5,348 nt of DNA, taken from Planctomycetota bacterium (GTDB taxonomy: Bacteria > Planctomycetota > Planctomycetia > Pirellulales > Thermoguttaceae). Under the pieces are notes generated by a model, which worked only from the letters and a program-made list of their open reading frames with translations, was not told the origin of the DNA and did no database searches. A program made the translations under genes and the position numbers. Shown one piece after another: positions 1-4,522 of this stretch (position 1 is the first letter of the stretch; each line of letters begins with the position of its first letter). The DNA lies in the NCBI GenBank assembly GCA_023397045.1, contig JAEWUR010000278.1, positions 1 through 5,348 of the forward strand, in the 5' to 3' direction.

Positions 1-1
1 C

Positions 2-418
2 GCCCGGCAGCAGGTGCGGAATGCCGTCGACAGTGTCGGCAGCCTCTGCGGGATCAAGCAGAGCCCCCGATCGGCCATCGCGGCTCGTCAGGATCTTCAG
101 AACGAGGTGTGCATCGCCATGTCCGACAAGCGGATCAGTTCGACCGAGTACGATCGGCTGATGGCCGACGGTCGACGCATCCTGCCGGCCGACGAGTTCG
201 CCGACTACGAACGTTGGGTCAACCAGTTGGCCCCCGAGGTCTTCAAAGCCCGGGAAGCCGTCTTGGTGGCCAAGAAAAAAGCCCAGCAGGCCGCCGAACG
301 CCGTGCTAACCGGGAGGTCGCCACGGTTTTGACGATCAATGACCCATCCCCCAAATTGGAGATTCCGACCGGCGTCGTTGGGCCGGACCGAGTAGCGGCA
401 AGCCGTCGAGCGTGGTAA
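2..418 (+). CDS. 3' end of an unrecognised protein gene (partial)
   Basis: This reading frame is open from the first complete codon at position 2 to a TAA at 416-418 (about 138 codons), so I read it as the C-terminal part of a protein that begins before the window. I do not recognise the family. What can be seen is a soluble, charged sequence. A helical, strongly charged stretch begins near the segment DKRISSTEYDRLM. It continues into an Ala/Lys/Arg-rich run (VAKKKAQQAAERRANRE) that could be a coiled coil or a nucleic-acid or surface contact. A Pro-rich, probably unstructured tail follows. There is no membrane segment or signal. An ATG at 119 has a fair Shine-Dalgarno-like GAGGTG at 104-109, so a short protein of about 100 residues starting there is possible. 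The upstream codons also look coding (G/C-rich third positions), so I prefer a truncated longer gene. The next gene starts only 12 bases after the stop. Confidence 0.6.
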   Translation, partial: ARQQVRNAVDSVGSLCGIKQSPRSAIAARQDLQNEVCIAMSDKRISSTEYDRLMADGRRILPADEFADYERWVNQLAPEVFKAREAVLVAKKKAQQAAERRANREVATVLTINDPSPKLEIPTGVVGPDRVAASRRAW

Positions 419-421
419 AAT
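413..421 (+). promoter_or_regulatory. Extended -10 promoter element directly before the methyltransferase
   Basis: TGGTAAAAT matches the extended -10 consensus TGnTATAAT at all but one position. It overlaps the stop codon of the preceding gene. I see no -35 hexamer at 16-18 bases upstream, which is common for extended -10 promoters. Initiation about seven bases after the hexamer would fall near 428, only some three bases before the ATG at 431, giving a leaderless or nearly leaderless mRNA. This fits the absence of a Shine-Dalgarno sequence there. It is inferred from sequence only. Confidence 0.4.
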
Positions 422-430
422 CGTCCCCCT

Positions 431-1084
431 ATGAACGGACGATTCTCTGAAACAGCGATCTTCTTCCGCGAATTTCTGCGGAATTTCCATACGACGGGCG
501 CGATTTTGCCCAGCGGACGGCATCTGGCCAAGGCGCTGACGCGATACGTCGCCGAAAAACCGACCGGGCCGCGCTCGATCCTCGAAGTCGGACCGGGTAC
601 CGGTGCCGTCACTGGACAGATCATCGCCGGGATGAACGGGGCCGATCGTCTCGATCTGGTCGAACTCAACGACGCGTTTGTCGAAAAGCTCAACAACCGA
701 TTCCGGCAGGAGCCAGCGTTTCGGGCCGTCGCCGACCGTGCCCGCGTGTTGCATTGTGCGGTGGAAGATTTGCCGCACGATACGCGTTACGACCTGATCG
801 TGTCGGGCTTGCCATTGAACAATTTTGCCGTGGCCGACGTAGAACGGATTCTTGCCGCGTTGATGGCGCTCTTGGCGCCCGGCGGCACGTTGTCGTTCTT
901 CGAATATATCGCCGTGCGAACCGCCCGGTCGTTCGTCAGCGGGCGCAGCGAGCGTGAACGACTTCGCGGCATCGGCCGGGCGATGCGGTCGGTGCTCGAC
1001 GGTCGTGAGATACGCCGCGACGCCGTGCTGCTGAACGTGCTGCCGGCCTGGGCGCATCACGTGCGCAAGGGATCGGGCAACTAG
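431..1084 (+). CDS. PmtA-type phospholipid N-methyltransferase (class I SAM-dependent)
   Basis: This is a complete 217-residue class I methyltransferase of the bacterial phospholipid N-methyltransferase group (PmtA-like), which transfers methyl groups from S-adenosylmethionine to lipid amines such as phosphatidylethanolamine at the inner face of the membrane. Seen in the sequence: an N-terminal helix (FFREFLRNF, residues 11-19) followed by the family signature TGAILPSGRHLA (22-33); SAM-binding motif I, LEVGPGTGAVT (51-61); the acidic ribose-binding Glu79 in VELN; the motif IV-like SGLPLNNF (125-132) typical of this group; and the post-motif strand PGGTLSFFEY (150-159). There is no transmembrane segment; the hydrophobic N-terminal helix may hold it at the membrane. 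The length is close to that of known PmtA proteins. The start is the only ATG before the signature and lacks a Shine-Dalgarno sequence. The exact substrate is not fixed by sequence: planctomycetes also N-methylate ornithine lipids, so that is a real alternative. It appears to be transcribed alone. Confidence 0.82.
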   Translation: MNGRFSETAIFFREFLRNFHTTGAILPSGRHLAKALTRYVAEKPTGPRSILEVGPGTGAVTGQIIAGMNGADRLDLVELNDAFVEKLNNRFRQEPAFRAVADRARVLHCAVEDLPHDTRYDLIVSGLPLNNFAVADVERILAALMALLAPGGTLSFFEYIAVRTARSFVSGRSERERLRGIGRAMRSVLDGREIRRDAVLLNVLPAWAHHVRKGSGN

Positions 1085-1092
1085 TGCGGTGC

Positions 1093-1115
1093 GTCATCCA
1101 AGTATGACATTTTTT
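1093..1115 (+). terminator. Weak intrinsic terminator candidate after the methyltransferase
   Basis: GTCAT (1093-1097) and ATGAC (1104-1108) form a five-pair stem with a six-base loop, followed after one base by six T residues (1110-1115). It lies nine bases after the methyltransferase stop. The position and T-run suit a rho-independent terminator, but the stem is short and AT-rich. Termination may instead rely on the much stronger inverted repeat at 1120-1183. Confidence 0.35.
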
Positions 1116-1119
1116 GGGC

Positions 1120-1183
1120 GTGCCACTGGCTCTGCCAGTGCCTGGATTTGCCGGCACTTCGGCACTGGCGGAGCCTGTGGCAC
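1120..1183. repeat. Long imperfect inverted repeat with nested hairpins
   Basis: The arm at 1120-1142 is the reverse complement of 1161-1183 at 21 of 23 positions, around an 18-base centre. Each arm is itself a near palindrome. The left holds CACTGGC-TCT-GCCAGTG, a perfect seven-pair stem with a three-base loop. The right holds CACTGGC-GGA-GCCTGTG, six of seven pairs. The DNA or RNA could therefore fold as one long stem or as two short ones. It lies in the gap between the methyltransferase and protease genes. It could be a dispersed intergenic repeat, a terminator, or both. No coding sequence is apparent here. Confidence 0.75.
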
Positions 1184-1227
1184 ACAACTGGTGCTTAACG
1201 TAATGGTCACGTGAATTGCGTGTTCAT

Positions 1228-1244
1228 GGTCCGCGGGGCGGACC
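1228..1244 (+). promoter_or_regulatory. GC-rich hairpin in the protease leader
   Basis: GGTCCGC (1228-1234) and GCGGACC (1238-1244) form a perfect seven-pair GC-rich stem with a GGG loop, 41 bases before the protease ATG. It could be an RNA hairpin in the leader or a protein-binding palindrome. The T-run after it (1252-1255) is too short and too distant for a normal terminator. Its function is unknown. Confidence 0.45.
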
Positions 1245-1249
1245 CTACG

Positions 1250-1275
1250 TGTTTTCCGCAACAGAAAACAAGGAG
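1250..1275 (+). promoter_or_regulatory. Ribosome binding site with an abutting hairpin, for the S41 protease
   Basis: AAGGAG at 1270-1275 is a good Shine-Dalgarno sequence ten bases before the ATG at 1286, and it decides that start. Directly in front lies a seven-pair stem, TGTTTTC (1250-1256) with GAAAACA (1264-1270), around a seven-base loop. Its last base is the first base of the Shine-Dalgarno. The hairpin could limit or expose ribosome access; that is inference. Confidence 0.55.
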
Positions 1276-1285
1276 TGCTACGTTG

Positions 1286-2629
1286 ATGGTTCGAACCGTG
1301 GTTGGTTGGATGTTGTTGGGCGTGGTGTTGGCGTGGACGGCGCCCGTTGCGGGTTCGCCGACCGAGAAGCCGGAGAAGCCGCAACAAAACGACTATGAGC
1401 TGTATCGCATCCTCGTCGACACGATCGATCAGGTCGAGCGGAACTACGTGACCGAGGTCGATCGGCGCGACCTGATCGAGTCGGCCATCCGAGGCGTCTT
1501 GGGCAAGCTCGATCCCTATTCCAGCTATATCGGGCCCGACGACTTCGATCGGTTTCGAAGCGGCGTCGAAAGCGAGTTCGGCGGCATCGGCATCCAGATC
1601 GGCGATGACGACGGCCGCATTCAGATCATCAGCCCGATGTACGGCACGCCCGCCTATCGCGCAGGCTTGATGGCCGGCGACACGATCGTGAAAATCGACG
1701 GGCATTCGACCGATGGCCTGACGCTCGACGAGGCCATCGAGAAGCTCAAGGGGGAAGAAGGCACCTCGGTCACGCTTTCCGTGATTCATTCGGGCCAAAA
1801 AACGCCGGAAGAGGTGACGATCCAACGCGAACGCATCCACATCGACACCGTACTCGGCGATGTCCGCCGCGACGATGGCACGTGGAACTACATCATCGAT
1901 CCGGAGCACCGAATCGCCTATATCCGGCTGACGGCGTTCAGCCGCGACACGCCGGCCGAATTGAAGCGGGTGTTGACCCAGCTCACCGGCGAAAAGCTGA
2001 AAGGGCTGATTCTCGACCTGCGCAACGATCCCGGCGGGCTGTTGAGTTCGGCGATCGAAGTCAGCGACCTGTTCGTCTCCGAAGGACGGATCGTCAGCAC
2101 CGAAGGACGCAACAGTCCCGAACGAGCTTGGGACGCGCACGCCGACGGCACCTTCTCGGGTTTTCCGATGGTTGTGCTCGTCAACCGCTTCAGCGCCAGC
2201 GCCAGCGAGATCGTGGCCGCCTGCCTGCAAGACCACAAGCGGGCCGCCATCATCGGCGAACGCACCTGGGGCAAGGGAAGTGTGCAGAACGTCATTGAAC
2301 TGGAGGACGGCCGCAGCGCGCTGAAGCTGACCACGGCCGGATACCGCCGGCCGAGCGGCAAGAATATCCATCGATTCCCCGACGCCAAGCCGACCGACGA
2401 GTGGGGCGTGGCTCCCGATCCGAATTGGGAGGTCAAACTGAGCGATTCGGAGATCATCGAGTTGAACAAGAATCGTCGCGCGCGCGACATCGTCCATTCG
2501 CCCGCCGGAGCGGGTGCAAAATCCAACGATTCGTCGAAAGAGACGCCGTCGAGCGAATCGGCGGTCGCCGATCGCCAACTCCAAGCTGCGTTGAAGTATC
2601 TGAACACGGAATTGGCGAAGGCGCCGTGA
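1286..2629 (+). CDS. Exported S41 family C-terminal processing peptidase (CtpA/Prc type)
   Basis: This is a 447-residue serine protease that cleaves proteins from their C-terminal ends, acting outside the cytoplasmic membrane. Residues 1-23 form a signal peptide (Arg3, hydrophobic core about 5-19, possible cut after VAG); there is no lipobox Cys. An N-terminal helical segment (about 35-90, with KLDPYSSYI at 74-82) precedes a PDZ domain (about 93-182) with the ligand loop GGIGIQIG at 99-106. The S41 core follows: DLRNDPGG (244-251), the nucleophile Ser305 in SASASEI (303-309), Lys330 and Gln334. The spacings of 25 and 4 residues match the Ser-Lys-Gln triad of known CtpA/CtpB enzymes, so it should be active. 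A Ser/Lys-rich linker (about 403-428) and a short helix end the protein. The ATG at 1286 was chosen because it has a strong ribosome binding site and begins the signal peptide; a GTG at 1211 in the same frame would add 25 residues unlike an export signal. Its stop overlaps the tsaD start. Confidence 0.92.
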   Translation: MVRTVVGWMLLGVVLAWTAPVAGSPTEKPEKPQQNDYELYRILVDTIDQVERNYVTEVDRRDLIESAIRGVLGKLDPYSSYIGPDDFDRFRSGVESEFGGIGIQIGDDDGRIQIISPMYGTPAYRAGLMAGDTIVKIDGHSTDGLTLDEAIEKLKGEEGTSVTLSVIHSGQKTPEEVTIQRERIHIDTVLGDVRRDDGTWNYIIDPEHRIAYIRLTAFSRDTPAELKRVLTQLTGEKLKGLILDLRNDPGGLLSSAIEVSDLFVSEGRIVSTEGRNSPERAWDAHADGTFSGFPMVVLVNRFSASASEIVAACLQDHKRAAIIGERTWGKGSVQNVIELEDGRSALKLTTAGYRRPSGKNIHRFPDAKPTDEWGVAPDPNWEVKLSDSEIIELNKNRRARDIVHSPAGAGAKSNDSSKETPSSESAVADRQLQAALKYLNTELAKAP

Positions 2630-3663
2630 ATATCCTCACTCTCGAAAGCACGTGTGACGAGACGGCCGCGGCCGTGATCAACGACGAGCGCGAAGTGATC
2701 GCGTCGGTCGTCGCTTCGCAGGACGAACTGCATCGTCGGTTCGGCGGCGTGGTGCCGGAGATTGCCTCGCGGGCTCACGTCGAGCGCATTTTGCCGGTGG
2801 TCGACGAAACGCTGCGCAAAGCGAACCTCACGCTGGCCGAGATCGACGCGGTGGCCGTGGCCAATACGCCGGGGCTGGCCGGTTCGCTGTTGGTCGGACT
2901 CGTGGCGGCGAAGGCGTTGTGCGTTGCCCGGGGAATTCCTCTGATCGCGGTGAATCATCTCCAGGCCCACGTCTATGCCTGTCGGATGGCCGCCGAGCGG
3001 GACGTGTTTCCATGCGTCGGGTTAATCATCAGCGGGGGGCACAGCAGCCTGTATCGATGCCGCACGCCGTTGGAGTTCGACTGTCTCGGCGGAACGATCG
3101 ACGACGCGGCCGGCGAGGCGTTCGACAAGGTGGCTGCCATGCTTGGGCTGCCTTATCCCGGCGGCCCTTCGATCCAACGCGCCGCCGAGTCGGGCAATCC
3201 GAAGGCCTATCGATTTCCGAGAGCCTTTTTGCGTGACGAGCGGCTCGATTTCAGTTTCAGCGGACTCAAGACGGCGGTTCGCTACGCCATCGAACGGCCG
3301 GGTTCGGCGTCCTCGGTTCCTGTTGCGAACCGGTCGCCGCTTGCTCCCGAAATGATCGCCGATCTGGCCGCGAGCTTCCAAGAGGCCGTGGCCGACTGCC
3401 TGGTCGGCAAGGCCTATGCGGCGCTGGAGCAGACGGGCTTGCGGACGCTGTGCGTCGGCGGTGGTGTGGCGGCCAATGCCCGGATTCGCCAGCGGTTGCA
3501 GGAGGAAGCCCAAGGCCGGAACGTGGAATTGCACGTCGCGCCGTTACGGCTCTGCACCGACAACGCCGTGATGGGCGCGATCGCCGTCGAGCGACTCGAG
3601 GCCGGATTGTTCGAGTCGCTCGATCTTGACGTCGTACCCGGCGTCTTGCGCCATCGGCCCTAA
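2626..3663 (+). CDS. tsaD: tRNA N6-adenosine threonylcarbamoyltransferase TsaD
   Basis: TsaD transfers the threonylcarbamoyl group from threonylcarbamoyl-AMP to adenine 37 of tRNAs that read ANN codons (the t6A modification), working in the cytoplasm with TsaB and TsaE. The 345-residue length is normal for bacteria. Seen: the ASKHA-fold start LTLESTCDETAAAV (4-17); EIASRAH (45-51); the metal ligands His111 and His115 in NHLQAH; SGGHS (136-140); the nucleotide-binding DDAAGEAFDK (159-168) and YPGGP (177-181); FSFSGLKTAVR (209-219); GGGVAAN (278-284); and the third metal ligand, Asp312, in CTDNAVMGA. No key residue is missing. The start is GTG at 2626, which lies inside the protease stop (GTGA, four-base overlap). 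A GAAGG at 2617-2621 is only four bases away, so coupling to protease translation is likely. Upstream in-frame codons (from 2401) lie inside the protease gene and precede the conserved TsaD N-terminus. tsaB, tsaC and tsaE are not in the window. Confidence 0.96.
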   Translation: MNILTLESTCDETAAAVINDEREVIASVVASQDELHRRFGGVVPEIASRAHVERILPVVDETLRKANLTLAEIDAVAVANTPGLAGSLLVGLVAAKALCVARGIPLIAVNHLQAHVYACRMAAERDVFPCVGLIISGGHSSLYRCRTPLEFDCLGGTIDDAAGEAFDKVAAMLGLPYPGGPSIQRAAESGNPKAYRFPRAFLRDERLDFSFSGLKTAVRYAIERPGSASSVPVANRSPLAPEMIADLAASFQEAVADCLVGKAYAALEQTGLRTLCVGGGVAANARIRQRLQEEAQGRNVELHVAPLRLCTDNAVMGAIAVERLEAGLFESLDLDVVPGVLRHRP

Positions 3664-3671
3664 TCCGCCTG

Positions 3672-3707
3672 TAGCTGTAGTAGCCGTAGGTTATGCTTCA
3701 GCATAAC
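3672..3707. repeat. REP-like element: GTAG repeats plus palindrome between convergent genes
   Basis: Two adjacent nine-base units, TAGCTGTAG (3672-3680) and TAGCCGTAG (3681-3689), differ at one base. They run straight into a perfect seven-pair hairpin, GTTATGC (3690-3696), loop TTCA, GCATAAC (3701-3707). A GTAG tetranucleotide immediately 5' of a hairpin is the hallmark of bacterial REP elements. It occupies most of the 57-base gap between tsaD and the convergent PilZ-like gene. There is no T-run on either strand, so a role as a classical terminator is uncertain. Confidence 0.5.
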
Positions 3708-3720
3708 AATTCGGCGGTCC

Positions 3721-4137
3721 TCAAAAACTCATGGACGCCAGTTCCGGATAGTCGCCGGCCGACAGAACCTCTTGCAGATGGAATCCCAGTTGGCGGAAGC
3801 CGCCGCCCAGCGGGTCCATGTGCTTCGCCTTCGCCCGAATGAAGGTCATATCGCCCTCGAACCGGAAACCGAGCACGGCCTCGTCCACTTGCCGGGCCGC
3901 GTCGAGCACGATGGCCACGCCGGTGCTGGAGAACTCCTTGGTGACGGCCATAAACGTCTTGGTGACCTGCGGCTTGCCATCGACCATCGGTATCACCATG
4001 ACAACCACGACCAAGTTGACCCGGCTGTCGGCGCGGGCGCCTTCGAGCGTTGTGGTCCGACCGAGGCAGTTGTTGTTGACCAACTTCAGGGTGAAACTCT
4101 GAACGGCACGGTCTTTAGGCTTGGAAAACAGTGACAT
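3721..4137 (-). CDS. Small PilZ-like domain protein
   Basis: This is a 138-residue cytoplasmic protein on the minus strand. I infer a PilZ-like beta-barrel fold. RADSR (35-39) fits the RxxxR half of the cyclic-di-GMP site and is followed by a strongly hydrophobic strand (VNLVVVVMVIP, 40-50). EFSSTG (68-73) sits where PilZ proteins carry (D/N)xSxxG, with Glu in place of Asp/Asn. Further beta strands follow (VAIVLD, VLGFRFEG, MTFIRAKAKHM), then GGGFRQLGFHL (111-121), resembling the closing strand. The protein is a single domain with no signal or membrane segment. The ATG at 4137 has an AAGGGA Shine-Dalgarno eight bases upstream. It converges with tsaD and diverges from the URO-D-fold gene, so it is probably transcribed alone. 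Function is unknown; cyclic-di-GMP binding is possible but the altered motif makes it uncertain. It might instead be a conserved protein with only a similar fold. Confidence 0.65.
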   Translation of the reverse strand: MSLFSKPKDRAVQSFTLKLVNNNCLGRTTTLEGARADSRVNLVVVVMVIPMVDGKPQVTKTFMAVTKEFSSTGVAIVLDAARQVDEAVLGFRFEGDMTFIRAKAKHMDPLGGGFRQLGFHLQEVLSAGDYPELASMSF

Positions 4138-4145
4138 CGTTGCAT

Positions 4146-4151
4146 TCCCTT
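4146..4151 (-). promoter_or_regulatory. Ribosome binding site of the PilZ-like gene
   Basis: Read on the minus strand, AAGGGA lies eight bases before the ATG at 4137-4135. It supports that start and the minus-strand orientation over the overlapping plus-strand frames. Confidence 0.6.
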
Positions 4152-4207
4152 GGCGGCTTCTGTGACCAGAGCAGGTTTTTATTCTTGCAGCGGGTGCCTG
4201 GCCGTGC

Positions 4208-4250
4208 CATGCTTTCCTCGGGAAACATGTCCACGACGAGCGTGGACATG
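4208..4250. repeat. Two overlapping, mutually exclusive hairpins in the divergent gap
   Basis: The first is CATG (4208-4211), then TTTCC (4213-4217), loop TCG, GGAAA (4221-4225) and CATG (4226-4229), with one unpaired base. The second is a perfect ten-pair stem, CATGTCCACG (4226-4235), loop ACGAG, CGTGGACATG (4241-4250). They share the CATG at 4226-4229, so only one can form fully at a time. The element lies about 90 bases before the PilZ-like start on that gene's strand. It may be a dispersed intergenic repeat or a leader structure; the sequence alone does not decide. Confidence 0.65.
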
Positions 4251-4272
4251 GCGCCCAAGCTATTCTTATAGT

Positions 4273-4306
4273 GCGGCAGCACCGTTTGGCCGGCGGCTCT
4301 GCCGCC
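4273..4306. repeat. GC-rich alternative hairpins in the divergent gap
   Basis: GGCGGC (4292-4297), loop TCT and GCCGCC (4301-4306) form a perfect six-pair hairpin. GCGGCAG (4273-4279) can instead pair perfectly with CTGCCGC (4299-4305), disrupting it. The centre GGCTCTGCC is identical to the centre of the left arm of the repeat at 1120-1183, which suggests a shared repeat type. No coding function is apparent. Confidence 0.5.
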
Positions 4307-4335
4307 CAATGGCATTCAAGTATAGCCTACCGATC

Positions 4336-4343
4336 GGGGGGGG
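4336..4343. repeat. G8 homopolymer run
   Basis: Eight consecutive G residues lie 25 bases before the -35 box of the promoter at 4369-4395. Runs of this length can slip in replication. It is outside any gene, so an effect on expression would have to come through promoter-upstream spacing; this is speculative. Confidence 0.5.
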
Positions 4344-4368
4344 CAAGAAAGATTTCCTCGCAAACCCG

Positions 4369-4395
4369 TTGACGTCGCATTCGTCATGGTATAAT
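4369..4395 (+). promoter_or_regulatory. Strong sigma70-type promoter of the URO-D-fold gene
   Basis: TTGACG (4369-4374) matches the -35 consensus at five of six positions. TATAAT (4390-4395) is a perfect -10, preceded by TGG (4387-4389), which makes it an extended -10. The spacer is 15 bases, shorter than the optimal 17, which the extended -10 can offset. Transcription should start near 4402 and read into the gene at 4523. Confidence 0.75.
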
Positions 4396-4522
4396 TTTCC
4401 CAAACGGCCATCCCTCGGGTGTTCGCCGCCATCTCGGATTCGAGAACAGCACGATTCGATTTCCACCCTATTTTTTGGGGTCAATTCCGTTCCATTCCGC
4501 ATCCTTCCAACACGGCAGTCCG
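4396..4522 (+). other. Predicted ~120-base leader of the URO-D-fold gene
   Basis: This stretch, between the predicted promoter and the ATG at 4523, would be transcribed as an untranslated leader. I see only weak local pairing (for example CTCG-GATT-CGAG around 4434-4445) and a T6 run (4471-4476). There is no clear Shine-Dalgarno before the ATG and no recognisable riboswitch core. An in-frame TTG at 4475 could add 16 residues but is unlikely, because the family N-terminus aligns with the ATG. Confidence 0.4.

Noticed and set aside
1122..1128. GCCACTG, resembling the 3' core of a cobalamin riboswitch
   Set aside because: It is part of the inverted repeat arm, the other riboswitch parts are missing, and the gene downstream is a protease.
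1211..1285. GTG at 1211 as the start of the protease
   Set aside because: It would put 25 extra residues before the signal peptide and would ignore the AAGGAG correctly placed for the ATG at 1286.
1094..2584. A 496-codon open frame on the minus strand
   Set aside because: It lies opposite the S41 protease, whose motifs, signal peptide and ribosome binding site are clear. The minus-strand product shows no family motif, and long antisense frames are expected in GC-rich codon usage.
2401..2625. ATG at 2401 (in frame) as the tsaD start
   Set aside because: It would add 75 residues encoded inside the protease gene in another frame; the conserved TsaD N-terminus begins at the GTG at 2626.
3022..3534. 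A 170-codon open frame on the minus strand
   Set aside because: It is antisense to tsaD, across its most conserved motifs.
4265..4270. TATAAG on the minus strand as a -10 box for the PilZ-like gene
   Set aside because: No -35 match is seen at the proper spacing, so the match is no better than chance in this gap.
4115..4315. A 66-codon minus-strand frame upstream of the PilZ-like gene
   Set aside because: It crosses the hairpins, overlaps the PilZ-like start, and has no recognisable motif or ribosome binding site.
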